A stretch of 24,543 bases of DNA from JAZNSB01 sp045590955 (GTDB lineage: Bacteria; Pseudomonadota; Alphaproteobacteria; RF32; CAG-239): positions 1-24,543 of the forward strand of contig JAZNSB010000030.1 of assembly GCA_045590955.1 (NCBI GenBank), written 5' to 3'. The notes beneath the pieces are model-generated. The model was not told the origin of the DNA, searched no databases, and saw nothing but the letters and a program-made list of their open reading frames with translations. The stretch's first letter is position 1, and each line of letters begins with the position of its first letter. Made by a program: the position numbers and the translations under genes. Of the stretch, positions 7,498-15,417 are shown in pieces.

Positions 7498-7547
7498 ACC
7501 TCAAAAATTATATTAAATTTGTCTGGAATGTGACCAATTTTAGAGGT
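7498..7547 (+). promoter_or_regulatory. Inverted repeat that can pair with the rlpA ribosome-binding site
   Basis: ACCTCAAAAATT (7498-7509) is complementary to AATTTTAGAGGT (7536-7547) at 11 of 12 positions, with one A-A mismatch and a 26-base loop. The right arm contains the AGAGG Shine-Dalgarno sequence of rlpA, so in an mRNA that begins upstream the hairpin would mask it. The stem is largely A-U and so thermally weak. Function is inferred only. Confidence 0.4.
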
Positions 7548-7551
7548 GATT

Positions 7552-8415
7552 ATGCATTTTAGGCAAAATGCTATTTTAATATTTGTTTTAATTGCGTTTG
7601 TGACAGCTTGTTCTGCGCCACGTCAACGCTTTGCCAATTTATATACCCAATCTGGAGCAATAAAAGGTAAAGGCGGAATTTATAAAGTAGGTAACCCGTA
7701 TAAAATTATGGGTAAATGGTATTATCCAAAAGAAGATTATAATTATTCTGAAGTTGGTGTGGCTTCTTGGTATGGAAAAGATTTTCATGCAAAATATACT
7801 GCTAACGGTGAAATTTATGATATGAATACGTTGACAGCTGCTCACAGAACTTTGCCTTTGCCGTCTGTGGTAAGAGTTACTAATTTGGCAAACGGCAGAT
7901 CAGTTGTTTTACGAGTAAATGACAGAGGTCCTTTTGCAAAAAACCGAATTATTGATATTTCTAAACGTGGTGCGCAAATACTTGGTTTTGCGGAACAAGG
8001 AACAACAAAGGTTAAGGTGGAAATTTTACCTTGGGAATCTAAGCGTCTGAAGGCTCAGCTTTTGGGTGATGATGTGGAAGGTATTTATGAAACATATTTA
8101 ACCGACAAAGACAGACCACATGAAAATACAATTGAAAAAATGAGTGTGCCTAAAGTGGTGTATAAAACTGAACCTGATGTTAAAGTTGGTTATTTTGTGC
8201 AAGCCGGTTCTTTTAATGCTCAGGAAAGTGCAGAAAACTTAAAGGCTCAATTATCTGCAATCAAAAATAATATAGCCGTTAAGCCGGCATATATAAACGG
8301 GGGTAAGTTTTATCGGGTAAGAATAGGGCCGTATGAGAATCGAACAAAAGCAAATGATGTGTTGCAAGAAATAAAAGAGTTTGGAATTTATAATGCTAAA
8401 GTAGTATTTGAATAA
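7552..8415 (+). CDS. rlpA: Septal ring lytic transglycosylase RlpA, lipoprotein with SPOR domain
   Basis: RlpA is an outer-membrane lipoprotein that binds denuded septal glycan and, in Pseudomonas, cleaves it as a lytic transglycosylase. The product of 287 aa starts at the ATG at 7552, five bases after AGAGG; a GTG at 7546 lies inside that site. It has a lipoprotein signal with lipobox VTAC, so Cys20 would be lipidated. A double-psi beta-barrel at about 60-165 follows (GVASWYG, TAAHRTLPLP, VLRVNDRGPF), then a C-terminal SPOR domain (about 208-287, VGYFVQAGSF... YRVRIGPY). His98 and Asp124 are 26 residues apart, the same spacing as the catalytic His131 and Asp157 of Pseudomonas RlpA, so it should be active. 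dacA follows after 11 bases, as in most alphaproteobacteria. Confidence 0.95.
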   Translation: MHFRQNAILIFVLIAFVTACSAPRQRFANLYTQSGAIKGKGGIYKVGNPYKIMGKWYYPKEDYNYSEVGVASWYGKDFHAKYTANGEIYDMNTLTAAHRTLPLPSVVRVTNLANGRSVVLRVNDRGPFAKNRIIDISKRGAQILGFAEQGTTKVKVEILPWESKRLKAQLLGDDVEGIYETYLTDKDRPHENTIEKMSVPKVVYKTEPDVKVGYFVQAGSFNAQESAENLKAQLSAIKNNIAVKPAYINGGKFYRVRIGPYENRTKANDVLQEIKEFGIYNAKVVFE

Positions 8416-8426
8416 AGGAAACTAAA

Positions 8427-9560
8427 ATGAAAAAATGGCTAGTATTTTTTATGATAATATCTTGTGTTGTGTGCACAAATGCCAATGCATTTGAAACAGA
8501 AGCAAGAAATGCAATTTTGGTTGATTATGAAACAGGAGAATACTTGTTTGCAAAAAATCAGACAGATATGATTCCGCCGGCGTCTATGAGCAAACTTTTG
8601 ACAGTATATGAGATATTGTCCAGAATAAAAGCCGGTTCTTTAAGCAAAGATGACGTGTTTACGGTTAGTGAAAATGCGTGGAGAAAAGGTGGTGCCGCAA
8701 CAGGTTCTTCAACAATGTTTTTGCCAATTGGCCATAAAATTAAAGTAAGCGATTTGTTGCGTGGTATTATTATTCAATCAGGTAATGATGCTTGCATTGT
8801 AGCAGCAGAGAACATTGCAGGTTCTGAAGGAAATTTTGTTGATATACTGCAATCTACAGCAGAGAGCTTAGGAATGCATAATACTATGGTGGCAAATTCT
8901 ACCGGTTGGCCTCATCCGGACCATAGAATGTCTGTGGAAGATTTGGCAATTTTGGCAAAGCATATTATAAAAGAATTTCCTGAACACTATTCCGTTTTTT
9001 CTGAGAAAAACTTTACTTATAACAACATTAGACAAGGAAACAGAAATCCGCTTTTGTATTCTATGCCGGAAGCAGACGGTTTGAAAACCGGTCATACAGA
9101 AGAAGCCGGTTTTTCTTTGGTGGCATCTGCAAAAAGAGGAGAAAGAAGACTGATTGGAGTATTGGCAGGGCTTAAAACTAATAAACAACGTTCTGAAGAA
9201 GCGGAAAGAATTATGAATTGGGGATTTAGAGAGTTTAATAATTATAAAATTTTGAATGCAAATGAAACATTGATAAAAATACCTGTGGTTTTGGGTAAAA
9301 AAGATGAGGTTGCCGCTGGTGTGGCAGAAAATGTGGTTAAAACTTTGCGCAGAGGCAATGTAAAAAATGTGAAGCTAACCGCAGTATTTGATAAGCCCTT
9401 AAAAGCATCTGTTAATAAAGGCGATGTGCTTGGTAAGGTTAAAATTGAAGCACCAGAGTTGTCTGTAACAACAGTAGATTTGGTGGCTTTGGAAACTGTT
9501 AACAAAACTAATGTTTTTGGAAAATTGTGGTATAATTTAACTCATTTGATTGGAAGATAA
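8427..9560 (+). CDS. dacA: D-alanyl-D-alanine carboxypeptidase (PBP5/6 type)
   Basis: A low-molecular-weight penicillin-binding protein that removes the terminal D-Ala from peptidoglycan pentapeptides and so limits cross-linking. The 377-aa product has a signal peptide ending near NANA-FE (residue 22), then the three serine-peptidase S11 motifs: Ser53-Met-Ser-Lys56, Ser118-Gly-Asn120 and Lys220-Thr-Gly222. A PBP5-like C-terminal beta domain (about 270-355) and a final amphipathic helix (VFGKLWYNLTHLIGR) follow, the latter likely to tether the protein to the periplasmic face of the inner membrane. Length is standard. AAAGGAAAC precedes the ATG. It lies in the rlpA-dacA-tmk-holB run; its TAA is followed immediately by the tmk ATG. 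Alphaproteobacterial orthologues are also called DacC. Confidence 0.95.
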   Translation: MKKWLVFFMIISCVVCTNANAFETEARNAILVDYETGEYLFAKNQTDMIPPASMSKLLTVYEILSRIKAGSLSKDDVFTVSENAWRKGGAATGSSTMFLPIGHKIKVSDLLRGIIIQSGNDACIVAAENIAGSEGNFVDILQSTAESLGMHNTMVANSTGWPHPDHRMSVEDLAILAKHIIKEFPEHYSVFSEKNFTYNNIRQGNRNPLLYSMPEADGLKTGHTEEAGFSLVASAKRGERRLIGVLAGLKTNKQRSEEAERIMNWGFREFNNYKILNANETLIKIPVVLGKKDEVAAGVAENVVKTLRRGNVKNVKLTAVFDKPLKASVNKGDVLGKVKIEAPELSVTTVDLVALETVNKTNVFGKLWYNLTHLIGR

Positions 9561-10205
9561 ATGAAAGCAAAATTTATTACTTTTGAAGGCGGAGAGGGAA
9601 CCGGAAAGTCAACACAGATTAGGATGTTGGCAGATTATTTGTCTTCTAAGCAAATAGATGTCTTGACTACAAAAGAACCCGGAGGAACACAAATCGGAAG
9701 CCAGATAAGACATATTTTGGTGACAGAAAGAGCAGAAGAAATGGATCCGATGTCTGAGGTGTTGTTGTATTATGCAGACAGATCTCATCATGTAAAGTAT
9801 AAGATATTACCGGCTCTTGAACAAAATAAGTGGGTGTTGTCTGATAGATTTGCAGATTCAACAATGGCATATCAATACTACGGGTATGATAAAAGAGTGC
9901 CTAAGAAAGTTTTGGAAAATCTTTATGGTCTGGCAGTGGGGCAATTAAAACCTGATTTGACAATAATTTTGGATTTGGATGTAAAAATCGGTTTGAAACG
10001 CTCTTTTGCAAAGGCAGAGCAGATGACAGAAAAAGAAACTCATTTTGAAAATATAGATGTTTCTTTTCATGAAAATTTGCGAAACGGATTTTTGCAAATT
10101 GCTAAAGATAATCCGCAAAGATGTGTGGTGCTTGATGCAAATACTTCGGTTGAAAGTTTGCATGAACAAATAAAAGATTTGGTAAGTAAAAGGTTTGATA
10201 TTTAG
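9561..10205 (+). CDS. tmk: Thymidylate kinase
   Basis: Phosphorylates dTMP to dTDP with ATP, an essential step of dTTP synthesis, in the cytosol. The 214-aa product is of normal length and contains the P-loop FEGGEGTGKST (residues 8-18), the substrate-binding EPGGT, the TMP-binding ADRSHHV, and DRFADSTMAYQ, the signature that follows the Asp-Arg-Phe motif. The ATG abuts the dacA stop with no spacer, and the holB ATG follows one base after the tmk stop, so the genes are translationally coupled. No oddities. Confidence 0.97.
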   Translation: MKAKFITFEGGEGTGKSTQIRMLADYLSSKQIDVLTTKEPGGTQIGSQIRHILVTERAEEMDPMSEVLLYYADRSHHVKYKILPALEQNKWVLSDRFADSTMAYQYYGYDKRVPKKVLENLYGLAVGQLKPDLTIILDLDVKIGLKRSFAKAEQMTEKETHFENIDVSFHENLRNGFLQIAKDNPQRCVVLDANTSVESLHEQIKDLVSKRFDI

Positions 10206-10206
10206 C

Positions 10207-11247
10207 ATGGTGGTTTTGCATCCGAAAGATAACAGCTATTTATTGGAGCATGAAAAAGCTGCAGAGTTTTTGCTTAACTGCTGGAAAGAAGGAAAATTGC
10301 ATAATTCTTGGATTTTTTCCGGAGAAGAAGGTATTGGAAAAGCAACTTTGGCATATAAATTTGCCAGATTTTTATTATGGGCGGATGAAAATAATAAAGA
10401 AAAATATACTAATTTAGATATTGCAGAAAACTCTCTTGTTTTCAGACAAGTGGCTTCATGTTCACACCCAGATATGAAGGTGGTGGAAAGAGATTTTATC
10501 AAAAAAGACAAAGATAAAATTGTAAAAGCAATTAATTCAGGAAAGCCTTTGGAAAATGAAGATATCAGATTGATGAAAAAATCTGCAGTGATTTCTGTTG
10601 ATGATGTAAGATCTATAAACCAGTTTTTGTCAAAGAGATCTTCTGCCGGATGGCGAGTTGTTATTGTTGATAGTGTGGATGAATTAAATACTGCAGGGGC
10701 AAATGCAATTTTGAAGATTTTAGAAGAACCTCCGGCAAAAACGATAATGATTCTCATCTCACATAATCAGAATTCTTTGTTGCCAACGATTAAATCAAGA
10801 TGTGCGAAATTGATGTTGCAACCGCTTAAAAAAGAAACGGTGTCATCTTTACTGAGACGTTATTGCCCTCAACTTGCAGAAAATCAAATTGAACAGATAA
10901 CACTTTTGGCAAAAGGATCTATTGGAAAGGCAATTGTATTTGCCGATATGGATGCAGCCACAAAATATAACCAATTGTGTTCTTTGGTATATGCTCAACA
11001 CAATATAAAAATGGTAGATTTAAATGATTTTGCAAATGAAATGGCAAAAACAGCTGATGCTTTTGAGTTGGTAAAAGAATTGATTTTTGAATTTATATCT
11101 AATAACATTCAGACATCAGATAATGGTCTTGATTTGGCAGATTATTATATTGAATGTGTAAAAATTTTTAGAGATGCGGAAAATTTAAACTTTGATAAGA
11201 AGCAGACTTTAATCAGAATTATAACAAATTTAGCAAGGAAAATTTAA
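10207..11247 (+). CDS. holB: DNA polymerase III subunit delta'
   Basis: Delta' is the rigid 'stator' subunit of the clamp loader that places the beta clamp on primed DNA. The 346-aa product has an AAA+ fold: P-loop-like GEEGIGKATLAYKFARFLL from residue 39 (Ala instead of Thr/Ser after the Lys, as is common in delta', which is not an active ATPase), the TAGANAILKILEEPP block, and the ISHNQNSLLPTIKSRC sensor-1/SRC region typical of clamp loaders. Only one Cys lies in the region that carries a four-Cys zinc module in E. coli, so zinc binding is unlikely. I chose ATG 10207, one base after the tmk stop; a TTG in frame at 10195 is less likely. The start has AAAAGG at a long 13-base spacing, so coupling to tmk probably drives translation. 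tatD begins one base after its stop. Confidence 0.93.
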   Translation: MVVLHPKDNSYLLEHEKAAEFLLNCWKEGKLHNSWIFSGEEGIGKATLAYKFARFLLWADENNKEKYTNLDIAENSLVFRQVASCSHPDMKVVERDFIKKDKDKIVKAINSGKPLENEDIRLMKKSAVISVDDVRSINQFLSKRSSAGWRVVIVDSVDELNTAGANAILKILEEPPAKTIMILISHNQNSLLPTIKSRCAKLMLQPLKKETVSSLLRRYCPQLAENQIEQITLLAKGSIGKAIVFADMDAATKYNQLCSLVYAQHNIKMVDLNDFANEMAKTADAFELVKELIFEFISNNIQTSDNGLDLADYYIECVKIFRDAENLNFDKKQTLIRIITNLARKI

Positions 11248-11248
11248 G

Positions 11249-12043
11249 ATGATTGTAGATAGTCATTGTCATTTGAATTTTGATGATTTTGGAGATGATA
11301 TTGCAGATATTGTTCAACGTGCAAAAGACAATAGTGTGTGTGCAATGCTTAATGCCGGAAGTGATATGAATGACCTTGAAACTCAGCTTGAGTTGTGTGA
11401 AAAATATCCGTTTATTTATACGGCTGTTGGCGTTCATCCGCATAATGCTAAAGATTATGAGTCTGTTAAAGCTCAAGATATTATACAAAAAACAGAACAT
11501 AAAAAAGTGGTGGCAATTGGTGAGACCGGGCTGGATTATTATTATGATTTAAGCCCCAGAGATTTGCAAAAAAATTTTTTTTATGAGCATATAATTGCTT
11601 CTCAAGAAACGGGTTTGCCCCTTATTATACACGCTCGTGAAGCTGATGAAGATATAATTGAAATGTTGAAACAAGGCTTGAAGGAAAAAGAATTTGGTGC
11701 TGTAATTCATAGCTTTTCTTCTTCTAAAAAGTTGGCTGATTTTGCAGTGGAACATGGTTTTTATTTGTCTGCATCAGGAATGATTACTTTTAATAAAAGT
11801 GTGGAACTGAGGGATATTTTTAAAGATGTGCCTTTGCACAATTTGCTGGTGGAAACAGATGCTCCTTATTTGGCACCGGTGCCTAAAAGAGGCTGTAGAA
11901 ATGAGCCTGCATTTGTGATTCATACTTTGGAAAAGTTGGCTCAGATTAAAGATGTGCCTTATGAACAAATGGCTCAGATAACAACCGATAATTTCTTTAA
12001 GCTGTTTAGAAAAGCAAGTGATAAGGGTAGGTATTTGTATTAA
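11249..12043 (+). CDS. tatD: TatD family metal-dependent hydrolase (DNase)
   Basis: A cytosolic TIM-barrel amidohydrolase-superfamily enzyme; characterised TatD proteins are 3'-5' exonucleases active on DNA and RNA. The 264-aa product keeps all expected metal ligands: His6-x-His8 in DSHCHL, Glu92 in AIGETGLDYYYD, His128 in IIHARE, His154 in VIHSFS and Asp204 in LLVETDAPYL. It begins one base after the holB stop, with a weak AAGGAAA upstream. In most alphaproteobacteria tatD follows metG in this cluster; here it precedes it. No terminator follows; a 60-base AT-only spacer separates it from the next gene. Confidence 0.95.
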   Translation: MIVDSHCHLNFDDFGDDIADIVQRAKDNSVCAMLNAGSDMNDLETQLELCEKYPFIYTAVGVHPHNAKDYESVKAQDIIQKTEHKKVVAIGETGLDYYYDLSPRDLQKNFFYEHIIASQETGLPLIIHAREADEDIIEMLKQGLKEKEFGAVIHSFSSSKKLADFAVEHGFYLSASGMITFNKSVELRDIFKDVPLHNLLVETDAPYLAPVPKRGCRNEPAFVIHTLEKLAQIKDVPYEQMAQITTDNFFKLFRKASDKGRYLY

Positions 12044-12046
12044 TGT

Positions 12047-12077
12047 TAATAATATGGTAATAATATGCTAATATACT
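12047..12077 (+). repeat. Short 11-base tandem repeat in the spacer upstream of the DHH gene, with a possible -10 box
   Basis: TAATAATATG occurs at 12047-12056 and again at 12058-12067, followed by a partial TAATAT at 12069-12074. The 11-base period is close to one DNA helical turn. TATACT at 12072-12077 could be a -10 element for the downstream genes, but I find no good -35 box. In such AT-rich DNA the repeat may be chance. Confidence 0.3.
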
Positions 12078-12103
12078 GTATTATTAATTTAACGGAGGTT
12101 TAG

Positions 12104-12982
12104 ATGCTTTGTTTATATCATGTGGCAGATAATGACGGAAAAGGTTCGGCAGCAGTGGTCAAATCTGTTTTTGCAGATATTGAAACATTGGGTATTAACC
12201 ACGATATGCCCATTCCATATGAAGAAATTGAAAAACATGATAAAATTGTGATTTGCGATTTTTCTTTGCCTGCAGAATATATGTATAAATTAAATGAACA
12301 AAAAGATCTGATTTGGATTGATCATCACGTTTCTGCAATTAAAGAATGTGAAGAATATAGAAAAAAACACGCTTTGGAAGAAATTAAAGGTTTAAGAAAA
12401 GTAGGAACAGCAGCAATAGTACTTAGTTGGCAGTATTTTTATCCGGATAAAAAAATTCCGGAAGGGGTGATGCTGCTCGGAAAAAATGATATTTTTGATT
12501 TGTCTGATGATAGGGTGAGACCTTTTGAATATGCTTTTCAATCTTTGGGGGTGAATTATCCGCAAGATGAGACATGGACAAATTTGTTTGAAGAAAAAAT
12601 AAATATAGATGAGTTGGTGAAAAAAGGCAGGGCAATTTTGTCTTGGATAAGAAATAGAAACTTTAGGTTGGTCAGAGGTTTGGTTTTTGAAACCGAATTT
12701 GAAAATTATAAATGTATTTGCTCAAATATGGCACAAGGATATTCCGAATTTTTTGACTCTGTGTCAAATTTGGATGATTATGATATTATGATAAATTTCT
12801 ATATGAATAATGAAAACACTTGGAATTTGAGCTTTTATACCAAAAAAGATGATATTGACGTTTCTCAAATTGCGGCAACTTTCGGTGGAGGAGGTCATGC
12901 AAAAGCTGCAGGTGCTTCAAAACTTAAAGATTTGCCAAGCTTTTTGAAACAAGGATGTAATTGGAGAAAAAAATATGAGTAA
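12104..12982 (+). CDS. DHH/DHHA1-family phosphoesterase
   Basis: DHH-DHHA1 proteins are Mn2+-dependent cytosolic phosphoesterases acting on short oligonucleotides (NrnA/NrnB type), cyclic di-nucleotide products or related phosphodiesters. The 292-aa product has motif I HVADNDG (Asp9, Asp11), motif II CDFS (Asp52), motif III DHH at 73-75, and a C-terminal DHHA1 glycine motif FGGGGHAKAAG (about 260-270), so it should be active. It lacks the Arg-rich RecJ extensions and is shorter than typical NrnA (about 310-340). A strong GGAGG lies six bases before the ATG. Its last eight bases overlap the start of metG. The substrate cannot be assigned; an oligoribonuclease-like role is the best guess. Confidence 0.88.
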   Translation: MLCLYHVADNDGKGSAAVVKSVFADIETLGINHDMPIPYEEIEKHDKIVICDFSLPAEYMYKLNEQKDLIWIDHHVSAIKECEEYRKKHALEEIKGLRKVGTAAIVLSWQYFYPDKKIPEGVMLLGKNDIFDLSDDRVRPFEYAFQSLGVNYPQDETWTNLFEEKINIDELVKKGRAILSWIRNRNFRLVRGLVFETEFENYKCICSNMAQGYSEFFDSVSNLDDYDIMINFYMNNENTWNLSFYTKKDDIDVSQIAATFGGGGHAKAAGASKLKDLPSFLKQGCNWRKKYE

Positions 12983-14666
12983 GATACTAATAACATCAGC
13001 ATTGCCATATGTAAACGGATTGCCCCATTTGGGACATATGGTTGGTTGTTTGTTGCCTGCAGACGTATATGCCAGATTTATGAGACAAAGGGAAAATGAA
13101 GTGTTGTTTGTTGCCGGAACCGACGAACACGGAACTCCTTCTGAAGTGGGAGCTTTGGCAGAAGGAATGGATGTATATGATTATTGCACAAAATATCATA
13201 ACAGACATAAGCAAACCTATGCTGATTTTTATATTTCTCCAGACTGTTTCGGAAGAACTTCTTCTGAGCAAAATAAAGAAATTACATATCGTATATTTGA
13301 AGATTTGGATAAAAACGGTTTTATTGAAGAAAGAGAAATAGAACAGCTGTTTAGCATTGATGATAACAGATTTTTACCAGACAGATATGTGGTGGGAACT
13401 TGCCCGCATTGCGGTTATGAAAAAGCCAGAGGTGATCAGTGTGAAAATTGTTGCACAGTATTGGACCCTACAGATTTGAAAAATGCAAAAAGTATTATTT
13501 CCGGCAGTTCTAATTTGGAGATAAGAAAAACAAAACATTTGTTCTTAAAATTGCCTAAAATTGAAGATAAACTTGCAAAATGGGTGAAAACCAAAGAACC
13601 GTTCTGGCCGGATGTGGCGTATTCAATTGCCCAAAAATGGCTTAAAGAAGGACTGAAAGAACGCTGTATTACAAGAGATCTTAAGTGGGGATTTACAGTA
13701 AATAAACCAGGATATGAAGACAAAGTGTTTTATGTGTGGTTTGATGCCCCAATCGGTTATATGGGAATTACCAAAGAATGGTCTGATAAAGATCCTCAAA
13801 ACAGAGATTGGAAAGATTGGTGGTTGGGTCAAAAAGATGTTCGCCATGTGGAATTTATGGCAAAAGACAATGTGCCGTATCATGCAATTATGTTTCCTGC
13901 AATGTTATTGGCAACAGGAGAAGATTGGACTATGGTTGACTATCTGAAAGGTTGCAGTTATTTGACTTTTGAGGGAGGTAAATTTTCAAAATCCGAACAT
14001 GTGGGCGTGTTTGCCGAAGATGCTGTAAAAGAGTTTGATGCAGATTTGTGGAGATATTGGCTGATGGCAAATGCTCCGGAATCATCAGATACGTCTTTTA
14101 CGTTTGAAAGTTTTGCCGGTGTGGTTAATAAAGACTTGAACGGTGTGCTCGGCAATTTTGTCTCTCGTGTGCTGAAGATGACAGCTTCTAAATTAGGTCC
14201 ATGTGTGCCGCAAGGAGGAGAATATCTTAAAGAAGATATTGATCTGATAAATGATTTGAATGAAAAAGTTCAAAATTATATTAAGTATATGGAAAATATG
14301 GAATTTAGAAAAGCTTTGGCAGAACTTAGAGCAATTTGGGTGGATGGAAATAATTATATTTCTCTGACAGAGCCTTGGATGGTAATCAAAGAAAATCCAA
14401 AAAGAGCAGAAACAATTTTGAAATTATGTATTAATTTAATCAGAATTTATGCAAATTTAATGGCACCGATTATGCCCAATACAGCTAAAAAAATGTTAGC
14501 TATTTTCGGAGTAGAAGAATTTGACAGTTTGAAAAATTTTGATGCAAAAACTCAAATTGAAGTGTTAAAACCAAATACTCCATTTAATTTTGATGGAGCA
14601 TTATTTGAAAGAATTAGTGACGAAAGAATTGAAGAATTAAAGGCTAAATACGGGAGCAAAAAATAA
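12975..14666 (+). CDS. metG: Methionyl-tRNA synthetase (E. coli-like type, with zinc knuckle)
   Basis: Charges tRNA-Met with methionine for initiation and elongation. The 563-aa product has the class Ia Rossmann fold with HIGH-type HLGH at residues 18-21, a TDEHGTP block, a CPHCG...CENC zinc knuckle at about 143-159, FVWFDAP-like FYVWFDAPIGYMG, and a KFSKS loop near residue 335 in place of the usual KMSKS. A helical anticodon-binding domain follows with the LMAPIMPNTAKKM block. There is no C-terminal EMAP/Trbp111 tRNA-binding domain, so it is shorter than E. coli MetRS (677 aa). The N-terminus ITSALPYVNG and the zinc knuckle resemble the E. coli type rather than the TTPIYYPNG type usual in alphaproteobacteria. 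It overlaps the DHH gene by eight bases and shares one base (TAATG) with the next gene. Confidence 0.95.
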   Translation: MSKILITSALPYVNGLPHLGHMVGCLLPADVYARFMRQRENEVLFVAGTDEHGTPSEVGALAEGMDVYDYCTKYHNRHKQTYADFYISPDCFGRTSSEQNKEITYRIFEDLDKNGFIEEREIEQLFSIDDNRFLPDRYVVGTCPHCGYEKARGDQCENCCTVLDPTDLKNAKSIISGSSNLEIRKTKHLFLKLPKIEDKLAKWVKTKEPFWPDVAYSIAQKWLKEGLKERCITRDLKWGFTVNKPGYEDKVFYVWFDAPIGYMGITKEWSDKDPQNRDWKDWWLGQKDVRHVEFMAKDNVPYHAIMFPAMLLATGEDWTMVDYLKGCSYLTFEGGKFSKSEHVGVFAEDAVKEFDADLWRYWLMANAPESSDTSFTFESFAGVVNKDLNGVLGNFVSRVLKMTASKLGPCVPQGGEYLKEDIDLINDLNEKVQNYIKYMENMEFRKALAELRAIWVDGNNYISLTEPWMVIKENPKRAETILKLCINLIRIYANLMAPIMPNTAKKMLAIFGVEEFDSLKNFDAKTQIEVLKPNTPFNFDGALFERISDERIEELKAKYGSKK

Positions 14667-15409
14667 TGATAAGAAGACGCATTAGAGAAGATTTGGGAGA
14701 AACCGGTTGGAAGGCTAAAGTTATAAAATTGCTCAATTTTATATTTATTCCTTTGCGATATCCTTTTGTGACTATATGCGTGCTTGTTGTTGCTTTTTTG
14801 CTTTATGTTATTCCAACTTTTATGGGCGCTGAATATAATAATGTTCATATTTGGTATTTAAATAAATTAAAGCAATATGTTGATCTTGAAGATGATGTGG
14901 AAGGTAATGATTTAACGGGTAGGAATGGTAAAGCAACACAGATTGTTAAGTCTGTAAAGATTAATGATGATGCCAAGCCAAAGGCAAGAAAATCTTTTCA
15001 AAAAGCAACAAATGCAGTTTTGAAAGCTATTGATGTGTTGAAAAATGAAGAGGTGGTAAAACCAAAGAAAAAAGTAAGAAAAAAACAAACAACAGATAAG
15101 TTTGGTTTAACATATTTGAATGTACCTCAAAAAATTTCTTCTCAAAATGTGGTGGTGCTAAATGCCAATGAGATTGTTGTTGGAAAAAACAGACTTTTCT
15201 TGCATGGGATATATGTTAACCCACAAACAAATGATGGTATGATGGCAAAGGATTTTTTAATTGATTTGATAAGCGGTAAAGATGTAGATTGTATGTTGGT
15301 AGCTTATACAAAAACGAATGATTATACAGCACTTTGTTATGTTGGAGATATTGAAATAAATCGTTTGTTGGTGGATAAAGGATATTCTGAAAATAAAGCT
15401 CTAAAATAG
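14666..15409 (+). CDS. Membrane-anchored protein with degenerate staphylococcal-nuclease-like domain
   Basis: A 247-aa protein that I do not recognise as a named family. It has a basic N-terminus, one strong transmembrane helix (about residues 36-56), a Lys-rich linker (about 75-150, with PKKKVRKKQ), and a C-terminal domain (about 160-245) whose pattern follows the SNase/thermonuclease fold: ANEIVVGKNRLFLHGIYVNP, AKDFLIDLISGKDVDC, then DYTALCYVGDIEINRLLVDKGYSEN. The catalytic Arg and Glu of active nucleases (normally in the R-x-x-G-I-D-A-P-E and D-x-Y-G-R-x-L-A segments) are not recognisable, so hydrolysis is doubtful. It would sit in the inner membrane with the C-terminal domain probably periplasmic. 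It is coupled to metG (one-base overlap) and followed after eight bases by trkH. Confidence 0.7.
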   Translation: MIRRRIREDLGETGWKAKVIKLLNFIFIPLRYPFVTICVLVVAFLLYVIPTFMGAEYNNVHIWYLNKLKQYVDLEDDVEGNDLTGRNGKATQIVKSVKINDDAKPKARKSFQKATNAVLKAIDVLKNEEVVKPKKKVRKKQTTDKFGLTYLNVPQKISSQNVVVLNANEIVVGKNRLFLHGIYVNPQTNDGMMAKDFLIDLISGKDVDCMLVAYTKTNDYTALCYVGDIEINRLLVDKGYSENKALK

Positions 15410-15417
15410 GAAAATAA

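Noticed and set aside
10321..10350. HolB P-loop with Ala after Lys, as a loss-of-function sign
   Set aside because: Delta' subunits often have a degenerate P-loop and do not need ATPase activity.
10236..10757. 173-codon open frame on the minus strand opposite holB
   Set aside because: Entirely antisense to a confidently identified gene; no ribosome-binding site or recognisable motif.
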